The notes beneath the pieces are model-generated. The model was not told the origin of the DNA. It worked only from the letters and a program-made list of their open reading frames with translations, and did not search any database. The position numbers and the translations under genes were made by a program. Below are positions 33,561 to 42,457 of a stretch of 64,000 nucleotides of DNA, piece after piece. Every line of letters begins with the position of its first letter. Position 1 is the first letter of the stretch. The stretch is from UBA6522 sp963664945 (lineage in GTDB: Bacteria > Pseudomonadota > Gammaproteobacteria > Steroidobacterales > Rariloculaceae), in assembly GCA_963664945.1 (NCBI GenBank), contig OY761822.1:2356001-2420000 (forward strand), given 5' to 3'.

Positions 33561-36239
33561 CTACCGGGCCGGCGAAGTCGCCAGCGTGGACTTGATCGCA
33601 TCCACGAGTTCGGCGCAGCGCGACTCGTTCAGGCGCCTGTGGTTGAGCGTGGTGATGAAGAAGGCATCCTCGGCGCGTTCGCCCAGCGTGGCGATCTTGG
33701 CGTTGTGCAGTGCCACCCGCTGCTCCTCGAAGACCTTGCCCACCCGCAGCAACAGGCCCGGGCGGTCCGCCGCCACCAACTCCAGCACCGTGCGGTTGTT
33801 CACAGGGTCCTGCGATACGCTGACCTGGACCGCCGTGGAGAACATGCGGACCTGCCGCGGTGCGCGCCGGTGGACCTTCAGCGGGCGATCGTCCGATGCT
33901 GTCAGCGCCCTGGGCAAACGGGTGCGGATTTCCTGCAACCTCCGCGGCTCCCGGATGCGGCTGCCGTCGCTCTCGAGCACGCAGTAGGTATCGAGCGTCT
34001 GGCGGCCGCTCATGGGCACGATGCGGGCGTCGACGATCGTCAGGCCCAGTTCGTCCAGCGCCGCGGTGATGCGTACGAACGACCGCATCCGCTTGGGGGC
34101 GTAAATCATGACCGCCGTCAGCCCCTCGGAGACCTGGTCGCTGACGTCGACAACCACGGATTGGCCGGCTCCGGACTCCGCCAGCACGCGGGTATGCCAG
34201 GCGATCTCCCCGGGCCGGTGCCGCAGATAGTACTCGTCCGTGAAAAGCTTCCACACGGGCTTCCAGTCGGACGGACCCAGCCCGGACGCATCCAGCAGGT
34301 CGCGTGCGCGGCCCTGGGTTTCGCCGATCAGTTCGTCGGCGTCGATGGGCCGCGCGAAGCCGCGCCGCAAGGCGCGCTTGGTGAGTTCGTAGAGTTCCCT
34401 GAACAGGGTGTCCTTCCAGGAGTTCCATATCTTCGGATTGGTGCCGCGAACGTCGGCGACGGTCAGGAGATACAGGTAGTTCAGGTGCGTCATGTCGCCC
34501 ACCGCGCGCGCGAATTCATTGACGACGCCGGGGTCGTTCAGGTCCTTCTTCTGCGCGGTCATGGAGAGCAGCAGGTGGTGCCTGACCAGCCATGCCAGCA
34601 GGCGGGCGTCATAGCGGCTCATGCCGTGTTCGAGGCAGAACGCCTCGGCGTCGACGGCGCCGAGTTCGGAATGATCGCCGCCGCGGCCCTTGGCGATGTC
34701 GTGGAACAACCCGGCCAGATAGGCGATTTCCGGTTTTTCCAGGGACTGCATGATGCGGCTGCATTCCGGGAACTCGCGATCGAACCGCGCCAGCGCGAAA
34801 CGGCGCAGGTTCTCCACCACGAACAGCGTGTGGGCGTCCACCGTGTAGACGTGGAACAGGTCGTACTGCATGCGGCCCACGATGCGCCCGAAGGCCGGGA
34901 TGTAGAGCCCGAGCACGCCGTAGGTGTTCATGCGTTTCAACGTGCGGGTCACCCCCTGGGGTTCCCGGAGGATGTCGAGGAAGAGGCGGTGGTTGCGCGG
35001 GTTCTGCCGGAATTCCTCGTCGATCAGGTACAGGTGCTGCCTGATTAGGGCGATGGTTCGCGCGCTTACGCCGCGCAGGTCGATATTTCGTTCCAGCAGC
35101 AGGAAGATCTCCAGCAGCGCCGATGGGTCGTTTGCGAAGATGTCCCCGTCGACCGCCTCCAGATACCCGTTGCGGGCCCGGAAGCCCTCGCCCATGGGCT
35201 TGATCTGGATCTCACCGTCGACAAGGATGTCATCCTCGAACAACTGCAGCAGCATTTCGTTCAGGCGGCTCAGCTCCATCACCGTCCGGTAGTAGCGCTG
35301 CATCAATTGCTCCACGCCCAGCGTGTAGGTGGCGTCCTCGTACCCGAGCGCCCTGGCGAGTTTCATCTGGTGGTCGAACAGCAGCCGGTCCTCGCGGCGC
35401 CCGACGAGCAGGTGCAGCGCGAAGCGAATGCGCCACAGGAACGCGCGGCCCGTCCTCAGAATCCGCAGTTGGCCGGGTGTGAGGAAGCCGCGGGAGTGAA
35501 GTTCGTTCAGACTTCTGGCGCCCAGGTGGCGGCGCGCGATCCAACCGATCGTCTGGATGTCCCGCAGGCCGCCCGGGCTGGCCTTGATGTTGGGCTCGAG
35601 GTTGTAACCGGTGTCGTGAAAGGCGTGGTGACGCGCCTCCTGCTCGGCGCACTTGGCATGGAAGAATGCCGCCGAATCCCATACCCGGTCCTGACCGATG
35701 TGTTGCTCGAGGGCACCGAACAGTTCCGCCGGTCCGCAGAGCAGGCGCGATTCCATCATGGTCGTCATGACGGTGACGTCGTTGCGGGATTCGACCTGGC
35801 AATCCCCGGGCGTGCGAACCGAGTGTCCGACTTCCAGTCCGATGTCCCAGAGGAACATGAAGAACCGGCCGATGGCTTCGTCGACATCCGCATCGCCCGT
35901 CCGCTCCCGGAGCACCATGAGGTCGATGTCGGAATGTGGATGCAGTTCGCCGCGCCCGTAGCCGCCGACCGCAATCAGCGCGCAGCGTTCGTTCAACTCG
36001 GCCGCGAAGTGCTCCCAGGCCGCCAGCACGACCTGATCGATGACGCGGGCGCGGAACCGCACCAGCGTTTCCACCGATTCGTTGGCGCGGAAACGTTGCT
36101 CGAGCGTCTTGTGCGCGGCGGCAAGCACGTCGCGGAACGGCTGGACCGGGCTGTCCGGTCCGGCGAGCGCATGCCCGAGCAGCGCCCGGTCGACCACCCC
36201 GGGCCGCTCCGGCGCATGAGTGGCGGCGGTCGTGCTCAT
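33561..36239 (-). CDS. glnD: Bifunctional uridylyltransferase/uridylyl-removing enzyme GlnD
   Basis: An 892-residue nitrogen sensor. The nucleotidyltransferase site is AVGGYGRGELHPHSDIDLMVL; the HD domain for deuridylylation is GLFHDIAKGRGGDHSELGA; two C-terminal ACT domains (VVDVSDQVSEGLTAVMIYAPK and VELVAADRPGLLLRVGKVFE-type) sense glutamine. It uridylylates the PII proteins when glutamine is low. Length matches the usual 860-900. It overlaps map by 4 bases. The convergent order map-glnD-dapD on one strand upstream of the divergent rpsB is a classical gammaproteobacterial arrangement. Confidence 0.96.
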   Translation of the reverse strand: MSTTAATHAPERPGVVDRALLGHALAGPDSPVQPFRDVLAAAHKTLEQRFRANESVETLVRFRARVIDQVVLAAWEHFAAELNERCALIAVGGYGRGELHPHSDIDLMVLRERTGDADVDEAIGRFFMFLWDIGLEVGHSVRTPGDCQVESRNDVTVMTTMMESRLLCGPAELFGALEQHIGQDRVWDSAAFFHAKCAEQEARHHAFHDTGYNLEPNIKASPGGLRDIQTIGWIARRHLGARSLNELHSRGFLTPGQLRILRTGRAFLWRIRFALHLLVGRREDRLLFDHQMKLARALGYEDATYTLGVEQLMQRYYRTVMELSRLNEMLLQLFEDDILVDGEIQIKPMGEGFRARNGYLEAVDGDIFANDPSALLEIFLLLERNIDLRGVSARTIALIRQHLYLIDEEFRQNPRNHRLFLDILREPQGVTRTLKRMNTYGVLGLYIPAFGRIVGRMQYDLFHVYTVDAHTLFVVENLRRFALARFDREFPECSRIMQSLEKPEIAYLAGLFHDIAKGRGGDHSELGAVDAEAFCLEHGMSRYDARLLAWLVRHHLLLSMTAQKKDLNDPGVVNEFARAVGDMTHLNYLYLLTVADVRGTNPKIWNSWKDTLFRELYELTKRALRRGFARPIDADELIGETQGRARDLLDASGLGPSDWKPVWKLFTDEYYLRHRPGEIAWHTRVLAESGAGQSVVVDVSDQVSEGLTAVMIYAPKRMRSFVRITAALDELGLTIVDARIVPMSGRQTLDTYCVLESDGSRIREPRRLQEIRTRLPRALTASDDRPLKVHRRAPRQVRMFSTAVQVSVSQDPVNNRTVLELVAADRPGLLLRVGKVFEEQRVALHNAKIATLGERAEDAFFITTLNHRRLNESRCAELVDAIKSTLATSPAR

Positions 36240-37000
36240 GGACCGGCGGCGCCCAGGGTCAGCACTTCATGGCCGGACCCGGTGACCAGCACCGTGTGCT
36301 CCCACTGGGCGGACAGCGAGTGGTCCCGGGTCACCACCGTCCAGCCGTCGTTAAGCAGCCGGACATGGCGCGAACCGGCGTTGACCATCGGCTCCACGGT
36401 GATGGTCATCCCTTCCTCCAGTTGCATGCCGGTGCCCGGCCGGCCGAAGTGCAGAACCTGCGGGTCCTCATGGAAAACACGGCCGATTCCATGGCCGCAG
36501 TACTCCCGAACCACGGAGAAACGGTTCTTCTCCACGTGGGTCTGGATTGCGTTGCCGATGTCTCCCAGGAAGGCCCCGGGGCGAATCTGCCGGATGCCGA
36601 GCCACATGGCGTCGTAACTGACCTGCGCCAGCCGTCGCCCCAGGATTCCCGGTTTGCCGACAAAGAACATCCGGCTGGTGTCGCCGTGAAATTCATCCTT
36701 GATCACGGTGATGTCGATGTTGAGCGCATCGCCGTTCCTGAGCTTGCGACCGCCCGGAATACCGTGACAGACGACATGGTTCACCGATGTGCAGATGGAT
36801 TTCGGAAACCCGCGGTAATTCAGCGGCGCTGGAATGGCGTCGAGTTCGTCCACGATGTATTCGTGGCAGATCCGGTCCAGCTCGCCGGTGGTCACGCCTG
36901 GCCGGATGCGCTCGCCGATCATGTCGAGGACTTCGGCCGCCAGTCTGCCTGCGACCCGCATCCTGTCCTGCTCCCGAGGGGACTTGATCGTTGCGGTCAT
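36236..37000 (-). CDS. map: Methionine aminopeptidase type I
   Basis: A 254-residue dimetal peptidase that removes the initiator methionine from new proteins. The metal ligands appear in GDALNIDITVIKDEFHGDTSRMFFVG (two aspartates), GHGIGRVFHEDPQV (histidine), TITVEPMVNAG (glutamate) and the final WEHTVLVT (glutamate). The ATG at 37000 has a GAAGG site 8 nt upstream; a GTG at 37015 would add five residues. It is divergent from rpsB, as in most gammaproteobacteria. Confidence 0.95.
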   Translation of the reverse strand: MTATIKSPREQDRMRVAGRLAAEVLDMIGERIRPGVTTGELDRICHEYIVDELDAIPAPLNYRGFPKSICTSVNHVVCHGIPGGRKLRNGDALNIDITVIKDEFHGDTSRMFFVGKPGILGRRLAQVSYDAMWLGIRQIRPGAFLGDIGNAIQTHVEKNRFSVVREYCGHGIGRVFHEDPQVLHFGRPGTGMQLEEGMTITVEPMVNAGSRHVRLLNDGWTVVTRDHSLSAQWEHTVLVTGSGHEVLTLGAAGP

Positions 37001-37058
37001 TGCCGATGCCTTCACTGCCGCAAGCGGGCATTCTCCGCCTGCCGACGGACCCGCGCGA

Positions 37059-37087
37059 TTGTTGCCGCTGTGAGCGTATGGTATAAA
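37059..37087 (+). promoter_or_regulatory. Sigma-70 promoter of the rpsB operon
   Basis: TTGTTG and TATAAA are separated by 17 bases, a near-consensus sigma-70 pair. It lies about 300 bases before rpsB, so the operon has a long leader. Confidence 0.7.
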
Positions 37088-37094
37088 GCCCGCG

Positions 37095-37389
37095 CCCTAG
37101 CCCGCAAATCTTGCCGACGCTGGTCACGAGGACCCCGATTCGCGGTATTGGCCAAGTGCATGGACGTCAAGGACGCTGAACGCATAGCTTACACCATGCA
37201 GGCGCCGTCAAACGCAATTCGTGCCCGCCGAAAGACCGATTCGGATGACCCTGAACCATGTTGGCGAGACCCGAAGGCGACCGGCAACCAACGACACACA
37301 CGTGCCGATACCCGCAGCGGGGTGCTCCTGGCGAAAGCCGGAGTTGCTGACGGGGGCCACGTGGAGGATCAACCCGACGAGGACATCTC
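37095..37389 (+). promoter_or_regulatory. Long rpsB 5' leader (probable S2 autoregulatory region)
   Basis: About 295 bases lie between the predicted start of transcription and the rpsB ATG, with no supportable gene. In Escherichia coli and relatives the rpsB-tsf leader is a structured RNA that S2 binds to repress its own operon. I infer the same here from position and length; I have not folded it. Confidence 0.5.
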
Positions 37390-38478
37390 ATGACCGAAGT
37401 ATCCATGCGAGGGATGCTGGAAGCCGGCGTGCATTTCGGCCACCAGACCCGCTTCTGGAACCCGAAGATGGCGCCGTTCATTTTCGGCGAACGCAACCGC
37501 ATCCACATCATCAACCTGGAGCGCACGCTCCCCCTCTATCATGAAGCCTGCGAATTCATCCGGCGCGTGGTCGCCGATGGCGGAACCGTGCTGTTCGTGG
37601 GTTCCAAGCGCGCTGCGCGCGAGGCGATTTCCGAAGAGGCCATCCGTTGCGGGATGCCGTATGTGAGCCACCGCTGGCTGGGCGGCATGCTGACGAACTT
37701 CAAGACGATTCGAAAGTCGATCGCGAGGCTCAAGGAGTTGGAAGAGATCACCGCGGACGATGCGCGCGGGGACTACACCAAGAAGGAAATCCTCGGGCTC
37801 AGCCGCGAGCGCGACAAGCTGGAGCGAACCCTGGGCGGCATCAAGGACATGGACGCGCTGCCCGATGCGGTTTTCGTCGTCGATGTCGGCCACGAAGAGA
37901 TTGCCGTGAGGGAGGCCGTCAAGCTGGGAATACCGATCGTGGCGGTCGTGGACACCAACTCCTCACCGGACGAAATCGACTATGTGGTGCCGGGTAACGA
38001 CGACGCGATGCGGGCCATCAGGCTCTACGCGAACGGCGCGGCGGAGGCCGTCCTTGCCGGCAAGGCGTCGATACCCGATGTTCCGGTGGGCGATGACGAG
38101 TTCGTCGAACTCGATGCGGAAGGCCGGCCGAAGGTTGCGGGCGGCAAGCGCCCCGGCCGTGGCGGGCCCGGAAAACGCCCGGCCCGCAAGGCGGTGGTGA
38201 GAAAGAAGCAGTCGAAACTGAGCCCGGTTCGCGACGCCGCCGGCGGGAAATCGCCGGCTGAAGACGCGGGGAAAGCTGCTGTCGCGCCACCTGACGAGGC
38301 GGAGAAGGCCGGGACCGCGGCGCCTGACGAGGCGGCGCAAGCCGAGCCCGGTGCGGCGGACGCGGCAGAGTCCGGCGCGGAGGATGCGGACGGCGAGGAC
38401 GAAGCGGCGAACAACGGCGGGGACCCGGACGGGGAGCCGCCTCCGGCGGCCGGGACCGACGACGGCAAGACTGAATAG
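37390..38478 (+). CDS. rpsB: Small ribosomal subunit protein S2 with long C-terminal extension
   Basis: Residues 1-240 are a normal S2: MRGMLEAGVHFGHQTRFWNPKMAPFIFG, HIINLERTL, GTVLFVGSKRAAREAI, RWLGGMLTNFKTI and PIVAVVDTNSSPDEIDYVVPGNDDAMRAI. The remaining 120 residues are extra: a basic part (GKRPGRGGPGKRPARKAVV) then an alanine-, glutamate-, aspartate- and proline-rich acidic tail that looks disordered. S2 binds the 30S subunit late in assembly, helping recruit S1. A GAGGA site precedes the ATG; tsf follows 11 bases later. Confidence 0.95.
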   Translation: MTEVSMRGMLEAGVHFGHQTRFWNPKMAPFIFGERNRIHIINLERTLPLYHEACEFIRRVVADGGTVLFVGSKRAAREAISEEAIRCGMPYVSHRWLGGMLTNFKTIRKSIARLKELEEITADDARGDYTKKEILGLSRERDKLERTLGGIKDMDALPDAVFVVDVGHEEIAVREAVKLGIPIVAVVDTNSSPDEIDYVVPGNDDAMRAIRLYANGAAEAVLAGKASIPDVPVGDDEFVELDAEGRPKVAGGKRPGRGGPGKRPARKAVVRKKQSKLSPVRDAAGGKSPAEDAGKAAVAPPDEAEKAGTAAPDEAAQAEPGAADAAESGAEDADGEDEAANNGGDPDGEPPPAAGTDDGKTE

Positions 38479-38489
38479 AGGATCGCGAA

Positions 38490-39365
38490 ATGCCGATTAC
38501 AGCAGCATTGGTCAAACAGCTCCGGGAGCGAACCGGCGCCGGAATGATGGATTGCAAGCGGGCGCTCACCGAGGTCGGCGGAGACCTGGACCGGGCGGTT
38601 GAGCACTTGCGCAAGGCCGGGCAGGCCAAGGCCGACCGAAAGGCGGCGCGAGTGGCGCAGCAGGGCGTCGTGCTGATGCGCGAGGACGCCGGCGGGAACC
38701 GCTGTGCGGTGCTGGAAGTCAACTGCGAGACCGATTTTGTCGCCAAGGACGAAAATTTCGTGAATTTCGCGGAGTCCCTGGTCGGTGCCGTCCTCAGCCG
38801 TGAGCCGGCGGATGTCGGGGAACTCCTCGCCATGGAAATCGACGGCGGCAGTGTCGAGACCCTGCGCCGGGCGCTGGTGGCCAAGGTCGGCGAGAACATT
38901 TCCGTTCGCCGTTTCGAACTCGTTTCGAGCAACGGCGTGCTCGGCGCCTACTCCCATCACGGCCGCATCGGTTCCCTCGTCGAACTCGAGGGCGGCACGG
39001 TGGACCTGGCCAGGGACCTGGCGATGCAGGTCGCGGCAATGTCGCCCAGTTACGTCAGTTGGGACGACATCCCTGAAGCCGAACTTGCCAGGGAGCGCGA
39101 GATTCTTGCCGCGCAGGCCGAGAAGGAAGGCAAGCCGCCTCACATCGTCAAGAGAATGGTCGAGGGCCGCCTGCGCAAGCAGTTCGACGCGGTGACCCTG
39201 GCGTCGCAGCCCTTCGTGAAGGATACCGACAAGCGGGTTCGCGATCTGCTGGCGAAGGGCGGCGCAAGGGTGGTGCGGTTTGTCCGCTTCGAATTGGGCG
39301 AGGGGATCGAAAAGCGCGAAGTCGATTTCGTCAGGGAAGTCAGGGAGCAGGCCTCCGGAAAATAG
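38490..39365 (+). CDS. tsf: Elongation factor Ts
   Basis: A 291-residue nucleotide exchange factor for EF-Tu. The N-terminal UBA-like domain has the signature LRERTGAGMMDCKRALTE; VNCETDFVAKDENF is the second hallmark, contacting the EF-Tu GTPase domain; the C-terminal subdomain has QPFVKDTDKRV. The length is near the norm of 280-295. It follows rpsB by 11 bases and is followed by an 86-base gap that may hold a separate promoter for pyrH (a TACAAT word near 39396). Confidence 0.97.
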   Translation: MPITAALVKQLRERTGAGMMDCKRALTEVGGDLDRAVEHLRKAGQAKADRKAARVAQQGVVLMREDAGGNRCAVLEVNCETDFVAKDENFVNFAESLVGAVLSREPADVGELLAMEIDGGSVETLRRALVAKVGENISVRRFELVSSNGVLGAYSHHGRIGSLVELEGGTVDLARDLAMQVAAMSPSYVSWDDIPEAELAREREILAAQAEKEGKPPHIVKRMVEGRLRKQFDAVTLASQPFVKDTDKRVRDLLAKGGARVVRFVRFELGEGIEKREVDFVREVREQASGK

Positions 39366-39451
39366 CGTCGGCCGCCAGCGGCCCACCCTGGCCTTACAAT
39401 AGACCGGCTTACCCGCAAGCCGAGGATCCGGACATCGGAGAAAGGGAACCA

Positions 39452-40204
39452 ATGGGGCAAACGTCGCCAGCCTACAGTCGAGTGTTGCTCAAGCTCAGCG
39501 GCGAGGCGTTGCTGGGCTCCCTGGAATACGGAATCGATCCCTTGATCATCCGGCGGATCGCGGCCGAAATCGTCGAGGTGCGGTCCCTGAACGTCCAGGT
39601 GGGACTAGTGATCGGGGGCGGCAATATCTTCCGCGGAGCGGGGCTCGCCGAAGCGGGAATCGACAGGGTGACCGGCGACCAGATGGGCATGCTGGCCACG
39701 GTGATCAATTCGCTGGCGCTTCAGGATGCCCTGGAGCGCCAGGGCGTGGTCGCCCGAGTCATGTCGGCCATCCAGATTCACGAAGTCTGCGAGGACTACA
39801 TCCGCCGCCGCGCGATACGCCACCTGGAAAAGGGGCGGGTGGTGATCTTCGCCGCCGGCACCGGCAACCCCTTCTTCACGACCGACACCGCCGCAAGCCT
39901 GCGCGCGATCGAGATCGGCGCGGACGTGCTGATCAAGGCCACCAAGGTGGACGGCGTCTACACGGCCGATCCGCTCAAGGACCCGCGCGCGGTTCGCTAC
40001 GACGGGCTGTCCTTCGACCGGGTTCTCGCCGACAAGCTGAACGTCATGGATGCCACCGCGGTGGTGATGTGCAGGGACAACAACCTGCCGCTCGTGGTGT
40101 TCAACCTCACCAACGCCGGCGATCTGGTGCGCCTGGTCCGGGGAGAAACCCTGGGCACGGCCGTGGTCAACGATCTGCCGCGGACGGGGACCGGCAATGA
40201 TTGA
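39452..40204 (+). CDS. pyrH: UMP kinase
   Basis: A 250-residue hexameric kinase of the amino-acid kinase fold that phosphorylates UMP to UDP. Motifs: RVLLKLSGEALLG (phosphate loop), LVIGGGNIFRG, DQMGMLATVINSLALQD and AAGTGNPFFTTDTAASLRAIEIGADVLIKATKVDGVY. GTP activation and UTP inhibition are family properties. It overlaps frr by 8 bases. Confidence 0.97.
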   Translation: MGQTSPAYSRVLLKLSGEALLGSLEYGIDPLIIRRIAAEIVEVRSLNVQVGLVIGGGNIFRGAGLAEAGIDRVTGDQMGMLATVINSLALQDALERQGVVARVMSAIQIHEVCEDYIRRRAIRHLEKGRVVIFAAGTGNPFFTTDTAASLRAIEIGADVLIKATKVDGVYTADPLKDPRAVRYDGLSFDRVLADKLNVMDATAVVMCRDNNLPLVVFNLTNAGDLVRLVRGETLGTAVVNDLPRTGTGND

Positions 40205-40754
40205 AGAACTCCAGCAACACGGCGAGGCAAGGATGCGCAAGAGCGTGGAGGCGCTCAGGGGCGAGTTCAAGCGGCTGCGCACCGGCCGCGCCCACACCGG
40301 CTTGCTTGAACATATCACCGTCGAGTACTACGGGACCCGGGTCCCCATCAACCAGACGGCGACGGTCGCCGTGGAGGACGCGCGGACGCTCGTGGTTTCA
40401 CCGTGGGAAAAGCAGATGGTTTCCGCGGTGGAGCGGGCCATCATCAATTCCGACCTTGGACTGACGCCGGTGACGGCCGGCGTGGTCATCCGCGTGCCGC
40501 TGCCGCCCATGACCGAAGAGCGGCGCCGGGACCTGGTCCGCGTCGTGCGCCACGAGACCGAGGTCGGGCGCGTTGCGGTACGCAACATTCGCCGGGATAT
40601 CCTGAGCGATGTCAAGGACCTGCTGGCCGAGAAGATGATCACGGAAGACGATCAGCACCGCGCCTATGACGACGTGCAGAAGTTGACCGACAAGTACATC
40701 GCGGCCATGGATGAACTCCTGAAGGAGAAGGAAAGGGAAATCATGGAGTTCTGA
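40197..40754 (+). CDS. frr: Ribosome recycling factor
   Basis: A 185-residue tRNA-shaped protein that splits post-termination ribosomes with EF-G. Motifs: LRGEFKRLRTGRAHTGLLEHI, VEYYGTRVPINQTATVAVEDARTLVVSPW and the central IPLPPMTEERRRDLVRVVRHETE-type stretch, then RRDILSDVKDLL. Length and start match the family. Its TGA overlaps the uppS ATG as TGATG-type coupling. Confidence 0.97.
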   Translation: MIEELQQHGEARMRKSVEALRGEFKRLRTGRAHTGLLEHITVEYYGTRVPINQTATVAVEDARTLVVSPWEKQMVSAVERAIINSDLGLTPVTAGVVIRVPLPPMTEERRRDLVRVVRHETEVGRVAVRNIRRDILSDVKDLLAEKMITEDDQHRAYDDVQKLTDKYIAAMDELLKEKEREIMEF

Positions 40755-41512
40755 TGGTCGCCTCGGTACGCACTTCGATGGCTGTCGCCCGCGTTCCACG
40801 GCATTTGGCCGTGATCATGGACGGCAACGGCCGGTGGGCCGAGCAACGGGGCCTGCCGCGCGGGGCAGGTCATCGGCACGGAGTCAAGCCCGTGCGCACG
40901 GTGGTCGAGCGCTGCGCCGAATCGGGTATCGGCTATCTCACATTATTCGCGTTTTCGAGCGAAAACTGGAATCGACCTGGAGACGAGATTCGTGGTCTCA
41001 TGTCCCTGTTCCTCGATGCCCTGAACCGGGAGGTGGCCGAATTGGATGAGCAGAATGTCAGGCTTCGCTTCATGGGCGAGAGCCAGCGCCTCGACCCGGA
41101 TCTGCGGCGGTCCATGCGCGCGGCGGAAATTCGCACCGGCGGCAATACCCGGCTTGAATTGTCCGTGGCGGTGGCCTACGGGGGGCGCGGCGACCTGGTC
41201 AACGCCGCCCGCAGGCTGGCCCGCCAGGCGGCGGCCGGCGCGCTCGACCCGGAAGAGATCGACATGGAGCGGTTCGCCGCCGAGCTCGAGATGGCGAGAA
41301 TCCCGGATGTCGACCTGCTGATACGGACCGGCAGCGACCGTCGAATCAGCAATTTCCTGTTGTGGAGCCTGGCCTACAGCGAACTGTATTTTTCCGACGT
41401 TCTCTGGCCGGACTTCAGCGCCGGGGAACTGAACCGGGCCATCGCCTGTTACGGCAGCCGCCAGCGCCGGTTCGGGCGCACGGCGCAGCAGATCAAGGCA
41501 GGTTCGTGTTGA
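40754..41512 (+). CDS. uppS: Undecaprenyl diphosphate synthase
   Basis: A 252-residue cis-prenyltransferase making the C55 lipid carrier for peptidoglycan and O-antigen. The signature LAVIMDGNGRWAEQRGLPRGAGHRHG carries the catalytic aspartate; TLFAFSSENWNRP, VAYGGRGDLVNAAR and the C-terminal DLLIRTGSDRRISNFLLWSLAYSELYFSDVLWPDF complete the site. The usual RTGGExRxSNFLLWQxAYxE motif is here RTGSDRRISNFLLW, a conservative change. The ATG at 40754 is coupled to the frr stop. Confidence 0.95.
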   Translation: MVASVRTSMAVARVPRHLAVIMDGNGRWAEQRGLPRGAGHRHGVKPVRTVVERCAESGIGYLTLFAFSSENWNRPGDEIRGLMSLFLDALNREVAELDEQNVRLRFMGESQRLDPDLRRSMRAAEIRTGGNTRLELSVAVAYGGRGDLVNAARRLARQAAAGALDPEEIDMERFAAELEMARIPDVDLLIRTGSDRRISNFLLWSLAYSELYFSDVLWPDFSAGELNRAIACYGSRQRRFGRTAQQIKAGSC

Positions 41513-42309
41513 AGTCACGCGTCATCACGGCGTTTGTGCTGGCCGGCGGCATGACGGTCACCGTGCTTTACCTCCCCACCTGGGCGGTGGCTTGGGTCAT
41601 CGGCCTGTTCTGTCTGGGCGGTGTCTGGGAATGGGCCGGGCTCACGCGCCTGAGCGGGTTCGCGCGCTGGAGCTATCTGTCGGCCTTCGCCTTGTCGATG
41701 CTGGCCATGGCGTTGTGGGGCATGGACCGGGGCTGGACCGCAAACACGATCATGGCCGTCGCGGTCTGCTGGTGGGGGCTTGCGGCGCTCGGACTGCGTA
41801 TCGGTCCGCGGCGCATACCGTTGTACCTGGTCGGAGCGACCGGGCCGCTGGCGCTCTTCCCCGCCTGGTTTCTCCTGACCCATCTGCACGGCAATGCGGC
41901 CCAGGGACCCAGCCTGACGCTCAGCATCATGTTCATCGTGTGGGCGGCGGACGTGGGCGGCCACTTCGTCGGCGGCAACTGGGGGCGGGTCAAGCTGGCT
42001 CCCCGGGTCAGCCCGGCAAAGACCTGGGAGGGCGTTATAGGCGGCGTTGCGCTGGCGACGCTGTTCGCCTTTACGGCGGGCCTGTTGCTGGATGTGCCCG
42101 CCGGAACGTTTGTCGCCATAGGGGTCGCCGCGGCGCTTGTTTCCGTCGTCGGAGACCTCACGGTGAGCATGCTCAAGCGCAACGTCAGCGTGAAAGACAG
42201 CGGGTGGTGGCTCCCCGGTCACGGCGGGATACTGGACCGGATCGACGGCCTGGTGGCTGCCGCGCCGGTTTTTTTTCTCGGGCTGGTCGCCGCGGGCCTC
42301 ACCGGTTGA
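41506..42309 (+). CDS. cdsA: Phosphatidate cytidylyltransferase
   Basis: A 267-residue membrane protein with eight or so helices that makes CDP-diacylglycerol for phospholipids. The signature VKDSGWWLPGHGGILDRIDGLVAAAPVFF matches the family pattern S-x-x-KRx4-KDxGxxxPGHGGxxDRxD, with MLKRNVSVKDSG just before. Also DVGGHFVGGNWGRVKLAPRVSPAKTWEG. Start is either GTG 41506 or TTG 41509, both overlapping the uppS stop; AAGGCAGG supports the former. dxr, which often follows, is absent. Confidence 0.94.
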   Translation: MLKSRVITAFVLAGGMTVTVLYLPTWAVAWVIGLFCLGGVWEWAGLTRLSGFARWSYLSAFALSMLAMALWGMDRGWTANTIMAVAVCWWGLAALGLRIGPRRIPLYLVGATGPLALFPAWFLLTHLHGNAAQGPSLTLSIMFIVWAADVGGHFVGGNWGRVKLAPRVSPAKTWEGVIGGVALATLFAFTAGLLLDVPAGTFVAIGVAAALVSVVGDLTVSMLKRNVSVKDSGWWLPGHGGILDRIDGLVAAAPVFFLGLVAAGLTG

Positions 42310-42457
42310 ATCGAGTCGGAACCCGTGGCGGCGGTGACGGTCTGAAATGACGGGTGGCGGTGTTGGGCGGCCGGCCGGCGCCGGTTAGAATGGCGGTGCT
42401 GGCGCACATTGGTCGTGGAGCGTCGGCCGGGATGGACCGACCGGGGGTGAGTTGCAG

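Noticed and set aside
36269..37393. Plus-strand frame covering map and the rpsB leader
   Set aside because: Antisense to map over most of its length and continuing into the leader; no protein-like content.
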